Assembly (NCBI GenBank): GCA_020726505.1
Contig: JAHLEZ010000004.1
Coordinates: forward strand, 310,001 to 374,000
Direction: 5' to 3'
DNA from: Leptodontidium sp. MPI-SDFR-AT-0119
Lineage: Eukaryota; Ascomycota; Leotiomycetes; Helotiales; Leptodontidiaceae
Length of the DNA stretch: 64,000 nt
Part shown: positions 11,436 to 22,623 of the stretch, piece by piece
How positions within the stretch are numbered: position 1 is the stretch's first letter
Layout of the letters: the number at the start of each line of letters is the position of its first letter
Made by a program: the position numbers and the translations under genes
Notes under the pieces: model-generated
Databases searched by the model: none
What the model was told of the DNA's origin: nothing
Seen by the model: only the letters and a program-made list of their open reading frames with translations

Positions 11436-12725
11436 ATGGCACGACCCCTAGCATCCCCAGACTACTACGCCATTCTCGAAGTCAGCCCGACGGCCCCATT
11501 AGCAGTGATCAAGGAGAATTACAGACGCCTGGCGCTGAAATTCCACCCCGATAAGAACCGCGACGACCTCGCCCGCGCGACTAGGAAGTTTCAGGAGTTA
11601 TCCCGCGCATGGGAGGTTCTAGGTGATGTGAGGAGTAGGACAGAGTATGATGTCTTCCGCGTGAGGAGGGGTGGGAATGAGAGGTGGTGGGAGGCGAGTT
11701 TTGGGGGCGGCGGGTTTGCTAATTGGAGTGCGAGCGGGAGTACGAATTGGGGGTATGGGCAAGATGGGGAGGAAGAAGACTTGGTGGAGAAAGCGAGGAG
11801 GAGGAGGGAAGACATCGATCGAGAAGCGAGTGCACGCTTCAGGCGCGAAAGTCGCTCTTCGGCCGTCAGTGAAGAGGAAGAGGCACAGGCTCGTGTTGCC
11901 GACGAAGCTACCCGGAAATCCAGAGCTGTTATCTGGAAGGCTGTCGTGAGTCAGGAGTATCGTGCCAGGCATCAAAACTGGTTCGAGTACCGACAGCGGA
12001 ATCTGAATGTCTTGACTGAGATATCCGAGACGAGACGGGCATTGAAGAAGGCTGAGAGGGAGTTGCAGGATCAAAATAATGAGACCGAGGTGTATGTTGA
12101 AGGAGTGTTTCGGGCTGCGATTGAGCGCTCGAGGACGTCAGGAGCACTCCCTGGGGATCACGACCGTGTGATATTGGAAAAGCTGTTCCAGGCTAGACGG
12201 GCGTACATATCTCGTTTGACGGGTGGTATTGAGCAGAACAAGAAGAAACTTGAGAAGTTGACTGGGGATTTGAAGTGGGAAGGTCGGTGTTACGAAGTCG
12301 AAGAAGCAACAGCTAGGCAGGACAGGGTGCAGGAGGCCATGGAGATTCTTGGGCCGAGAGACATGAATACACCGCTGTTCTGCATTTTAGATCGTAAAGG
12401 TCTCGCGATCAATCGTTGGAATGTTCTGGGGCGAGTCAAAGAGGCGGTAGTTTCGTCGATACCTGGTCCAACCGAGGGACCTTGGCACGAGCCGGGCGAA
12501 TGGGAGCGGGTTGGAGGTGAACATACCTGTGGACGATGCGACGAGAAAGCTTTCCACATAATCCCCGATTGCAGGCCTGCGATGTGTCCTGGCTGTGGGA
12601 TGATCGTGTGCAATAGTTGCTATCGGGACTTGAAGCTCCTGCAGGAGTATGACCGATGGATGCTGAGTGAACAGGGGGAAATGCAGGAGTCGTTGTTTTC
12701 TTTAGATTTCGATTCGGGTACTTGA
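11436..12725 (+). CDS. J-domain (DnaJ/Hsp40-type) protein with C-terminal zinc-ribbon-like motif
   Basis: Intronless gene for 429 aa. Residues ~9-75 are a J domain (DYYAILEVSP, then the invariant HPD within ALKFHPDKNRDD), so it should stimulate an Hsp70 ATPase. The middle is a highly charged, probably coiled-coil region (ETRRALKKAERELQDQ). The C-terminus has a cysteine set, CGRC...CRPAMCPGC...CNSC, that could bind zinc. It lacks the Gly/Phe linker and canonical CxxCxGxG repeats of class A proteins, so it is class C. The frame from the ATG at 11431 stops at once, so the ATG at 11436 is the start. Substrate and compartment cannot be inferred; no signal peptide is visible. Confidence 0.9.
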   Translation: MARPLASPDYYAILEVSPTAPLAVIKENYRRLALKFHPDKNRDDLARATRKFQELSRAWEVLGDVRSRTEYDVFRVRRGGNERWWEASFGGGGFANWSASGSTNWGYGQDGEEEDLVEKARRRREDIDREASARFRRESRSSAVSEEEEAQARVADEATRKSRAVIWKAVVSQEYRARHQNWFEYRQRNLNVLTEISETRRALKKAERELQDQNNETEVYVEGVFRAAIERSRTSGALPGDHDRVILEKLFQARRAYISRLTGGIEQNKKKLEKLTGDLKWEGRCYEVEEATARQDRVQEAMEILGPRDMNTPLFCILDRKGLAINRWNVLGRVKEAVVSSIPGPTEGPWHEPGEWERVGGEHTCGRCDEKAFHIIPDCRPAMCPGCGMIVCNSCYRDLKLLQEYDRWMLSEQGEMQESLFSLDFDSGT

Positions 12726-13536
12726 TGGCGTGTAATTGGGCGTTCTGGTATGATATCCATGATTAATGTATGAAGAGCCTGTCTTCGCTTCCCAGACCTC
12801 GGAATGCCACCTGCGGGCTGACATTCAACAAACATCAAAGTCAGAATCTTAAACTAACGACTTCTCTGTTCTTCCCTGACCCCTGGATTTCCAGTCGATG
12901 GTAGACTCAGCCTTGAATCTAATTACGTCTGAGAGTTGAGGTTCCGTTTGCCATGTTCCACCGCAGTTGCCATCTCATGGCTCAAGCCACAGTCAAGTGA
13001 CCAATTACACCCCCGCAACTTTCGGACTTAGATGCAAGCCTCGCTGTCCAGCCGCACCTCCCCCCTTCTCACTTTAGTCAATTCGGATTTTGATTCGTTA
13101 CGGTCTCCTCCTTTCAACGTCTCTGATATTTGATGCAGGATTCCGTGGCTGTGCTAGGCTCCCCAATGATTGCTTTGGTGCGGTCGGATTTGAGTTTTCG
13201 GTGGTGGTGATTTGGTTCTGTTGATTCGATCTGCCTTCTCATTTGATGTCGTTAAGTCAAATAGTGGAAATATGAGGAAGGGGGAAGCCTGCTTCAGTTG
13301 AGTCGATATGCCAGCGCGAGACTGGCACGAGACTGTGGAGGCTTGTTTCCTGAGATAAGTGGCTTGAATCCTTGGTTCGCTCCTTGACTCTGTTTTGGCT
13401 GGAAGGATTTGGTTCCTTCATATATCAATCATGTTACTGCCCTTCCCCTTTCCTCCTCGCTCTGTTTCCCTTTGGCCTCCATCGTCTTCTTTTGGTCTGT
13501 TCCTATTCGACCACATCCTCAAGGAACTCGTTCGCG
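12726..13536. other. intergenic / promoter of the surface-protein gene
   Basis: No coding region supported. The last ~150 nt before the ATG at 13537 are C/T-rich (tcctcgctctgtttcccttt), as in many fungal 5' leaders. Confidence 0.45.
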
Positions 13537-14959
13537 ATGCTCTCTAGCCAACTCCTCAGCACGGTCGTGCTTCTCCCTCTCTTCCCTATTTTCACACAGG
13601 CATACAACCTCGCCCCCCTCGCAGCTCAATCTCTCCAACATCGCGCAGCATATCAAGGAGGATGGGCTCTCGGTCTTCCAGGAGCAGATTGTCCTGCCAT
13701 AGCACCTGTGGCATGTTCGACTATGTCAGGTAATGTCAACCCGACTTGTTGTCCTGAGGGACAATTGTGCAATGGGTCGATTTATCCTTATTGCTGTCCA
13801 ACTGGTGAGTTCTGCCGAATTTTTTTCTTCTGTACCTTGATTTCGGGCCAGGGGAGGTTGGTTGGAATACCTCGGAATCATGGCTGTCTCAGTATGGCGG
13901 AAAGTATCTGGGGCGTGGAGCTGGCCCTGACGGACTCTATCCGATTTGAAAGTCGAAGGCATTTTCATGGAAGTTTAGCAGATCCTTGGACGGGAACTCG
14001 AGATATTTTCCCGGTCCATCCTCTGATCTGGCCAAGTCCTCCAGATCTAGCACCTTCACCAAAAATTGTACCCCATTATTGTCCCACTCTTCCAATATGC
14101 TTTTCTCTTGTTGTTCCTAATAGGAAAAAAATGCTAACATCTGCTCCCAGGATCCGATTGTTTCTCCATAGTCCAAAACCTTCCCGTCTGCGCCAACCAA
14201 ACATGGAACATGTATATCCTAGAAACGGACCAATACTTCTGCTGCGAGCCCGGGCAATTCGGCGTCCTGCCTTCCCAGGGATACGCAGGCCTATGCGTTC
14301 CTAACGACCAAGTCGTCGCCAGTTCCTTGATCGCCACTGCCGCAAGTCAAGTTGGTGGTGGAGCGGTGTCAACGGGCGGTAACACAAATCCTGTGCTTAC
14401 GAGTGCGACCAAGACTGTGACGAGTACATTGGCAGGAGGGGGCGTCACGACTATTACCACAGAGGTCAAATCCACTGCTACGGCTACTGCGACTGATGTT
14501 TCCGACGCGGGATCAGGAGCAAGCGGCAGCGCGTCCGGGGGAAGTACAAACAGCGGCAGCACGAGCAAGAAATCCAAGTCGTCTTTCTCTACTGGCGCAA
14601 AAGTAGGCGTAGCGGTTGGTGCTGTGGCCGTTCTTCTACTCCTTGCTCTTATTCTGTGGAAAGTCCTCGGCGCGAGAAAGTCGAAGCACGCTGCCGCTGC
14701 TGTAGATGGAACTGGGTATGGTGCTGCAGGAGGTATGGGAGGAGCGCCGGCGTATACACAAGCTCAACAGCAGACGCCGGTTACGGAGTACAAGAATCCT
14801 GTTGCAGTTCAACAAGGGATTGTCGGTGCTGGAGGTGGAGAGTGGGCGGGCAGTCCAAGTCCGCCTCCTGGACAAGGTCAGGGTGGATATATGCCGCCTC
14901 CGGTGGCACAACAGCCCGTTGAAGCACCAAGTAGGTGGGAGAGAAGGGTTGAGATGTGA
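13537..14959 (+). CDS. Cys-rich single-pass cell-surface protein (WSC/sensor-like architecture)
   Basis: Two exons, 13537-13804 and 14151-14959, joined by a 346-nt intron (gtgagt...cccag, phase 1) to give 358 aa. Order: signal peptide (residues ~1-22, LLSTVVLLPLFPIFTQA); an extracellular Cys-rich domain with CCPEGQLCN, YPYCCPTG, FCCEPGQFG and an NQTW glycosylation site; a Ser/Thr/Gly-rich stalk (residues ~150-235); one transmembrane helix (VGVAVGAVAVLLLLALILW) with a stop-transfer ARKSK; and a Gly/Pro/Gln-rich cytoplasmic tail. This is the layout of fungal wall-associated sensors and mucin-like proteins, but no WSC domain is evident. It probably sits in the plasma membrane contacting the wall. 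Function is inferred only. Confidence 0.85.
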
Positions 14960-15515
14960 ATGAGGTTGATATGGCGTATGGGATTGTGGCCGGATGGATC
15001 TGATAATGTGGTGTTTGGAAGCTTAGTGTATTGTTTTCAAGAGTCGAATGCCGAGGTTGATGGTGTATATGAGTGTGTAGGTGTGTATTTTAGCTTTTGG
15101 TATTTTAGTAATCCCTCCCTTCAACGGACGGTTGTAGCTCTTGTCATGGCTGGTGGTTTCACAACGACTGCCAGAGGCTTCTCCATTTTGGCAATGCATC
15201 TCCCCACATGAAGACTGAGATCAAGCGGCAGCGTAAGAGAGTTTGACGTCAGCTGATAATATTCATTTCATGGTGTTGTTGACATTCGCAGCAGGATACG
15301 TGGTGTGGCCCTCGGTTCTGGCAATGCTCATTCGGGCTAGCGTGCTTTCTTCTCAACGTCCTCGCTCCTTCCTCGGATGTCTGCAACGGAGACCCGATAT
15401 AAGTATCTGTCCCTCCATCAAACTTCAACTCTAAATTCTCCTTCAAACACCAACACCATCACGACAACCAAAACCTGTAGCAGACAGACATCACCAAGGC
15501 CAACGACAAGACGCC
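14960..15515. other. intergenic with TATA-like element
   Basis: 3' flank of the surface-protein gene. ATATAAGTA at 15397-15405 lies about 110 nt before the ATG at 15516 and is a plausible TATA box. Nothing else seen. Confidence 0.4.
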
Positions 15516-17531
15516 ATGGAGTCGACCGAAGGGACTGAGCTGGTCTCCGCGCTCAAGAGAAGCCCAAGATCCTTGCCTGGAGATATCTGGTACCTGGTTT
15601 TTGATGAGGTAAGTTAACGCTCCACCATCTCACCCCCTCAAGAAGACTCCTTGCCGAGTCGAAATTGACTTGATGGCATAGATGTTGAAGCAGGCTCGGC
15701 TGGACAGCAGTGCTGGCCTCCTAGGCTTTACCTTTCCCCTTCGACACATGATATTTGATAGTCGATGTGATCTAGGACATTATATCGTCTTCCAACAATG
15801 GGCCCATACTGCTCGGACTGTGTGCCGCGAGTTCAACACAATCCTGACTCCCATGGCCTACTGGTATGTTAGCCTTGAGAAAATTAAAATCATGGGCAAG
15901 CTTCTTCCGGTGTCTACGCATCAGCATGAGGGCTACGCAGTGAGTTTAATGCCCACGCTGGATGAGTGAATGTAAATCTGATCTCGCGCTCTAGAAAAAC
16001 ACCTTCCAATATTGCAGAAGTCTCAGGCTTTGCGACACCGCCGATATCGAACAGATGGCGCTATCATCTAGCCTGATCGAGCATTGCCAGCATCTTCTTT
16101 CAGTCCGGTACCTTATCGCCTCCCAAAAACGTGTTGGTCTAGCTGACCAAGCACAGTATGGACTTTGACCACCCATCGAGACGCGAGACTCCAATATCTA
16201 GAAATGACATCTACCACTTGTCAACTATCTATTTAGATGCCTTTCTGCACAGCCAATCGTCAGACGAGCAATACTGCTTAGTCCTCCAAGACAATTCCAT
16301 CACAATCGAGTCTTATGGCCCACTCAGACAACCGAATGCTAATCTATCAGACTTTCGTTACGTTGCTCAGTATGAGAGATCAAAGCCACAACCGTATTTG
16401 ATCCAACCATTGGCTCAGCAAGTATTGCAGCCTCTCATCCGGGCATTGGAGGTCAGTGGGGACGACGACGACTTTTGCTTTGACACAAAGGCAGTCACCA
16501 GAAAGATGCCCTCTATGCAAGCATTGGACATGTTCGGATGCGACTGCCGTCATTTAGCAGAACACATTGGGCTAATTTGTGATCTTTCTTACCTGCGGCA
16601 GCTGTCTCTTGGAGGAACTAACTTGTCGGAGGGCCTCAAAAATCTCCCAGTCTTTCAACTCGCCAATCTCCAAGTTCTTCACCTTTATGCCGACGATGAC
16701 ACTGAATCGGAAGACTTCCTGAGCGTCGTTGGTGAACTGCTAGGAGAGCTGAAAAGTCTCGAGATTTTCAGACTTCTGTGGGGGAGGGAGGATCAGTTTG
16801 ATCCATCTAACATGTTCAAGAAAGGGGGTTTGAGATTGAGACGCCTGAGTTTTTCGATGTCGTCGCCCACAATTTCGGGAATGGACGAGATATTCGCAGA
16901 TTGTGGGGGCCTCTTGGACTTGGAGCTTGACCTGAATCTGTGGAATGCTACTGTTTGTGCTCCAAGTTGGACTATCATAAGTAATTTGACCTTGTATCTG
17001 ATATCAGTTTAGGATTTCGATCGTCTGTGGACAACGATTGGGGGAGTAGAGTCGCTGCAAACTGTAACCATCGAAGCTAGTCCACGGACGCTTCGCAAAA
17101 TCTGCTCGGAGGTCAACAGTAAGAACCGCATCTACGATGCTGCACACCACATTATGAAGGATCTCCATAACAGAAGATGGAGGGCCCCATTGAAGATGAT
17201 GACAGTGGTGGTGGACGATAGAAGTCACATTGATATGGTCTTCAGGTCTTGGATTAACCCTCAAGGAACATATGAGAAATCTGGGGATGGCACCTACAGA
17301 AGACGAACCTGGCGGGGTCTGGACTCTGGGGAAAGCGAGGAAAGTAGCGGGGACGAGGAAAGCGATAATGGCTATGAGAGTGAGGAAGGTGAAGAGACTG
17401 AGGAAGGTGAAGAGACTGAGGAAGGTGAAGAGACTGAGGAGGACAATGACGGCTACCACAGTGAGGGGGCCGACGAGAACGAGGAAGCTGCAGATTCGTC
17501 AGCCATGGACATTGATATTGGTGCAACATAG
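15516..17531 (+). CDS. F-box/LRR-like protein with acidic C-terminal repeat
   Basis: Likely substrate adaptor of an SCF ubiquitin ligase. Exons 15516-15608, 15682-15939, 15995-16107, 16157 to ~16950-16980, and 17013-17531. The first four joins are phase-consistent. The donor of the last intron is uncertain: the gtaatt at 16981 does not match phase, while gtttgt at 16952 does. The N-terminus RSPRSLPGDIWYLVFDE resembles the start of an F-box. Leucine-rich segments follow (LSYLRQLSLGGTNL, LANLQVLHLYAD). The C-terminus is strongly acidic and ends in tandem EEGEET units encoded by 18-nt repeats. Typical of the large, fast-evolving F-box families of Pezizomycotina. Length is about 600-610 aa depending on the last intron. 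Confidence 0.7.
17382..17435 (+). repeat. 18-nt coding tandem repeat, three copies
   Basis: GAGGAAGGTGAAGAGACT is present three times head to tail at 17382, 17400 and 17418, followed by a partial copy. It encodes (EEGEET)n in the F-box-like gene and keeps frame, so copy number can vary without breaking the protein. Confidence 0.9.
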
Positions 17532-18359
17532 ACCATGCTCGAAACCCGAGGAGTTCATGGCTTCTTTTTGATGATGTAAGGCAATACAGAACTGCACTCA
17601 TATTTGCATCCTACTTTTGATGCATTAAACTAGTTCCGCCTAAAAATGCAAGTCTGGCTCTTTTGCACACGAAAGGTTCTTTTTGCGTGAAATATTCCCA
17701 AATCGCATTGAATAGTCTTATTTCGCTTGTGGAATTGGGTTTCGTCTGAACCTTGATCACTTCTTCAGTCCCAAGGTCACCGCCAATCTCTCGCCCAATC
17801 CAGAAACCCACCCCAGCCCTCCCTCCCAGCCGCAGCTTGGCTCAGCCCTAAACGGCACGTCGAGCTATTCTTGGTAACTTGGAGCCGTAAATCCATCCAG
17901 TGAGAGTCGAGCTGAGCATCCAGGGTTCTAGCGCTAATGGCGTGGCTGATGTCGCTTAAGAGCCGTGTTTCCGCGTGTTGTGGAGAAGGCGAGGAGGGGT
18001 GGTGTTTATTGGGTGAGATGCGAGACGACCCTGGTGGTATATGCAGATGGTGGTAGGGATTTCATTGAGGGGAGGAGGGAAAGGGGGGTGATGATGATGC
18101 GTTGGATGGGTCGCTAGTTCGAGGGGTTTAAAGAGTCTGGACTTGCCCGACTTTGATAGTTGGATTTTTGAGGGTTGGGATTTAAGCATTTTTCTCTCTG
18201 GTGGGAGTACAGTTCAAACAAACACTTTCTCCTACTTGATAATCTACGGATCGGGGATATAAATACACAAACGATCACACCTCACTACTATATCTCTCAC
18301 ATCTCTCTCAATACTCCCTACCTCTATCATCATCCACAACCAAACAATCAATCAAGAAA
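17532..18359. other. intergenic / promoter
   Basis: No gene supported; open frames here are short and without family signal. The 3' part is the promoter and leader of the small protein at 18360. Confidence 0.45.
18257..18265 (+). promoter_or_regulatory. TATA box
   Basis: ATATAAATA about 95 nt before the ATG at 18360, followed by a C/A-rich leader (aaccaaacaatcaatcaag). Spacing and context suit a fungal core promoter. Confidence 0.5.
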
Positions 18360-18587
18360 ATGGGAGCCTCACTCTCCACCCGCCGCCACTTCGGCCCCGT
18401 CATCTCATCCGTAAACTCCAGATCCGGAGACGACAGTGCAGTTGATCTCGGCGAAGAAGGAGGCGTCACGAGGATAGGAAGCATGGCTTCGAACGTCGGG
18501 AGGAGCGACAATAGTTACGCATATGCGTATGGACTTGGGGGAGCGGGGAGGAGAAGTCGGAGTATAAGGAGGGTTATGAGTGGTTGA
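18360..18587 (+). CDS. small hypothetical protein with N-myristoylation signal
   Basis: 75-aa frame beginning MGASLSTRR. Gly2 with Ser6 matches the N-myristoyltransferase consensus, and the following basic residues would aid membrane attachment. The middle is Gly/Ser-rich (SMASNVGRSDNSYAYAYG) and the C-terminus is basic (GRRSRSIRR). The ATG sits in an excellent fungal context (aatcaagaaaATG) with a TATA box upstream, so I regard the gene as real despite its size. No family recognised. It is predicted to be disordered and peripherally membrane-bound; that is inference. Confidence 0.5.
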   Translation: MGASLSTRRHFGPVISSVNSRSGDDSAVDLGEEGGVTRIGSMASNVGRSDNSYAYAYGLGGAGRRSRSIRRVMSG

Positions 18588-19387
18588 CTTGCGGGAGATG
18601 GGAGGGGAAATTTGGTAAGGGAAAAGGAGAAAGGGATGGACAAGGAGAAGGGGATTAAGGGGGAGGAATTTGAGGGAGTTGGGTCGAGGAAAGAAGGATG
18701 AGGTGTAAATGGGGAGGACTTTTGGAGGATGTTTGGAGGGTTGTGTGTCTTGAGATACCATTTGAAGCGAGGCGCGATTTTGATTTTTGGGAGGTTTAGA
18801 GCATGATGGAATAGATTGAAGGATCTAGGAGCGGATCGGTACATTCGTCTATATTTTTCAAATTTTTTTTTTTTGATGGAGATATTAAAACTCAAATTCG
18901 AGCATTCAGTTTCTCGACATCATCAAATACTCGGAATGGCAATGACGAGTCCCATCCCATCTAACTTCCGATGTTGACTTTGCGCTTGGAAATCTATTAT
19001 GTTGCAGATTCATTGCTTCTTAATTGTATACCTAGAATTAAATAAACAAGGGATCCACAGAAATACAATTAAACAAACTGCCTCTAAACTTTGGATACCT
19101 GAAAGTGATGCTATCCATAGCCAAACAGATCAAAGCTCCTCAGCCCGAATTCATGCATACCCTGCACGCCTCGTTGTGGGGAACGAAGTGGATTCCGAAG
19201 CCATGCCGCTACCCGGATACCCTTCGTTTCATGGCTTGGCCCAGATTAACAAGGCTTAGGTTGCGTTGCATAGGACTGTGCAGTTGCTGAAGGAACATCG
19301 AAGTCTTCATCTCGTCTCGAGAACTTCTCAGTTCTAAAACACCAAACTTCCAACTCACGACACTCCTTTTCAAATTTCTAAAATTTC
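18588..19387. other. intergenic
   Basis: Purine-rich 3' flank of the small gene (many GGGAGG/GAAGG runs), then AT-rich DNA and the promoter of the TMEM16-type gene. No further gene seen. Confidence 0.45.
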
Positions 19388-21794
19388 ATGCCTTCGAACC
19401 CGTATTTGGATCGGATTTATTCAGTTCTAGGCATTAACTCAAGAAGGCTTGATACGTACGAGGAACTGATGGCGGTTGATGAGACTGCGGGACTGTATGA
19501 TGACATTTATGTCGTCCAATATGACTTCAGCGAGATTGGTATAGATGTCAATTTACTCTATCGAAACATTTGTATGCTTACATTTGGTAGACCATGACAT
19601 TGCTGTAGCAGAGTTTAAGGAGCTGGTCAATGACTTATCAGCTGCTGGATTGAAAGTCAATGTCCAGCCTGGGCCAGAGAAATCGCTGGTGGTTCTGGTT
19701 AAATCTCCGTACGACCTTCTCTCTACATTCGTTTTCAAGTCACGGTATGACCCAAAATCCTCTCCCAGATCACTACTGACTCAAAGAATAGAGTTAAAGA
19801 CTGGCTCTACGGCGTAACCCAGCGAAAACCAGAGGAAGAAAATGGTCACTGCATCGCTGGTAACACCGAGACTGAGAACCTACGGTCCATATTCCACCTG
19901 GTGACATGGAAGAAATCTCTAGGTGGTGCAGGCATCACACCAGAGATTGGAAAGTGGAAGAATGTCAAGTCTGTGTATCCGCTGCATAACAACGCTGCTA
20001 CGAGAGCTTTGCTGGTGAAGTGGAGTCGACAGCTCATTCTGCGCGAAGAGGATCTAGATCAGATCAGAGGACTATTTGGAGAGAAGGTACTGCAACCATA
20101 CGTCTTTTACATACTGAATACATCGACGAGCTTTCGTGAGAATGACTGACATGATTTGGCAGGTTGCGATATACTTCGCCTTTCTCCAAGCTTATCTCGT
20201 CGCTCTAGCTTTCCCCTCCATCACCGGTATCCTCGCATGGCTCTACCTTCCAGGATACTCACTACCCTACGCCATCCTTACCAGTCTATGGTGTACTACA
20301 TTTCTGGAATACTGGAGATTGAAAGAAGTAGACCTCAGTCTGCGGTGGTCAGTTAAGGGAGTAGGAGGGCTGAAAGTCAACCGTGCGCAATTCATCCCAG
20401 ACAGAGAAATTCTGAACGCCATCACTGGAGAGACCGAGCAGCACTTCTCACGTTGGAAACATACTCTTCGGCTTTTGCTTCAGATTCCGTTTGCGTTGAT
20501 CGCGATCGCTGGGCTGGGTACTTTGATTTCTTTTGTTTTTGTTATTGAGCTGTTCATTAGTGAAGTGTACGATGGTCCACTGAAGTTCTACCTCGTGAGT
20601 TCCATGTATTCATCACAGGTATCTGTACTCACAGAAATAAAACAGGAATACTTCCCAACCGTCTTACTAGCGATTTCATTACCATTCATATCCGCTGCTT
20701 TCGAGAAACTAGCAGCGACACTTACCGAATACGAGAACCACCGGACGGAAGACCGGCACGAGATGGCCCTCACTCAGAAGATATTCGTCCTTAGTTCCAT
20801 CACGAAATACCTACCTATTCTCCTCACTGCCTTCGTGTATGTACCATGCGGCGATATCTTGGTCGGGTACGTGGAATCACTACTTCGAAATCTTGGCGTT
20901 GGTGTCAGCGGCGCGATGTCACTGGAGAGCTTCTCTGTCGACTCTTCGAGACTGAGGAATGAAGTCGTAGCCCTCGTCGTAACAGAACAAGTCCTCGGAT
21001 TCGGCGAAGAGTTAATCCTACCAGTTTTCAAGCGCAAAGCAATGAAATGGTATCATAACATCCAATCTCGCCAACCTTCTCCATCCCACCGCTCAACACC
21101 CCTCGATACACCCGATCGCTCCTCAACAGAAGCCAATTTCCCCGTCCAAGCACGAGATGAAGCCGAACTGGAGAAATACAACGTACAAGACGACATCCAA
21201 GAGATGGTGATCCAATTCGGATACCTAGCTCTCTTCTCGCCCGTCTGGCCACTCATCCCCATCGGATTCCTGATCAACAACTGGATCGAGATCCGCTCTG
21301 ACTTCCTCAAGATCTGCATCGAGCATCAGCGTCCGCCTCCGATCCGCGCCGACTCTATCGGTCCGTGGATTGATTCCCTCAGCTTTCTTAATTGGCTGGG
21401 GAGTATCACTACTGCGGCTGTGGTGTACCTCTTCCGAGAAGGTGTTGATGGGGAGGGGTTCAAGAAGGGGAATCTGTATGCGCTTGCCGCTACGATTTTT
21501 GTGTCGGAACATATTTACCTTGCTGTGAGATATGTGGTTAGGATGGCGCTGGAGAGGATTGGATCGGAGGCTGCGAGGCGGGAGTCGAGGCAGTTGTATT
21601 TGACGAGGAGGAATATTTTGGATAAGTATGAGAGGAAGGGGGTTGTGTCGGAGGAAGCTAGGAATGAGAAGATCGAGAGAGATACGAGTGCCGCTTCTTT
21701 GTGGAGTGGTAGCGATACTGAGGGGAGCTTGAAGACCGGTATTCGTCTCATCAGATGTGAGGGAGATTCGAGTCAAGTCAAGAAGAAGTGCTGA
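19388..21794 (+). CDS. anoctamin/TMEM16-family membrane protein (Ist2-like)
   Basis: Five exons: 19388-19538, 19591-19744, 19792-20086, 20163-20594, 20646-21794, giving 726 aa, close to known fungal TMEM16 scramblases (~735 aa). The cytosolic N-terminal domain (AEFKELVNDLSAAGLKV) is followed by multiple TM helices. The family hallmark is present: MVIQFGYLALFSPVWPLIP with FLINNWIEIRSDFLK, and the preceding FVYVPCGDILVGY segment. Fungal relatives are Ca2+-activated lipid scramblases or ER-plasma membrane tethers (Ist2). The C-terminus is basic (QVKKKC), compatible with PIP2 binding as in Ist2, though short. The 51-nt intron at 20595-20645 is in frame and stop-free, so retention would only insert 17 residues. 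Confidence 0.92.
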
Positions 21795-22495
21795 GGGGTT
21801 TCCTTTGCACGTGCATGTAATCGAGGAGGGCTAGTTTGATTGCTAAGAGAAATTGCCGAATACTACATAGACGCGGACTCCAGAGGATTTTGACCTCACT
21901 GAATATAGCACAATCCTGCTTGTGGGTTGAAGCTAAAGACGGCGTCCCCCAATCCCGAATGGGGAGCCATGATCACGTGACTAAGCGTGAAACCATCGAG
22001 AGCGGGCCTTCAAGGTTCACCAAGACCGGTCTTGCGTGTTTGATGACCCGTCGACCCGATCCGCAGAGTCTTCACATCCCGGCGTCGTGAGATGGGATGA
22101 GATGAGATGAACGTTCTAGGGCCCGTCCTGCGCGATGATTTCTCCTTTTGGTGGTGCGGAGTGCTAAGCGAGATAAATCTAAATATAGAATCAGAAAATG
22201 AAGCTTAATTTATCTCACCTCGTCGACCCTGCCCTGCCCCTTTCACCAACCACAAGCACCCTCACGATCCTGCGGACAACAATACAATACAGTCTCAAAG
22301 CTTGACCGTGGCTGAGGGAAATTATTTTGATTCCGGTGTGTTCTTGCGCTGCTAATCTTGTAGTCGTTGAGGCTCCAAGTGAAGCTCGGGAGAGGAGGTC
22401 AGCAAAGTCTGCTGGCGCGGTTTTCTCGGGGTTTGGCCTCATGGCGCGAAGACATGGAGATTAGTATCCCGTCCTCGCTGCTAGCGAAAGATTTA
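21795..22495. other. intergenic
   Basis: No gene supported. A GATGGGATGAGATGAGATG run lies near 22091-22109. The segment ends at the 8-bp target duplication AAGATTTA (22488-22495) of the MULE element. Confidence 0.5.
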
Positions 22496-22544
22496 GGGTA
22501 CAGCTAAATCGCCATACGTGAATAGCTAAACCGCCATACGCTAA
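22496..22544 (+). repeat. left TIR of the MULE
   Basis: Starts GGGTACAGCTAAATCGCC and contains two direct copies of AGCTAAAYCGCCATACG (about 22502-22518 and 22524-22540) separated by TGAAT. The copies are likely transposase-binding sites. Confidence 0.9.
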
Positions 22545-22623
22545 GGAAGCGAGCCGAAAATGAAGGGTACATTTATCACCACCAAAACTTGTATGAATAA
22601 CTATGTATAGTGCATAACTAGAA

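Noticed and set aside
11591..12613. Antisense frames over the J-protein gene
   Set aside because: Codon-bias shadows of the intact plus-strand gene.
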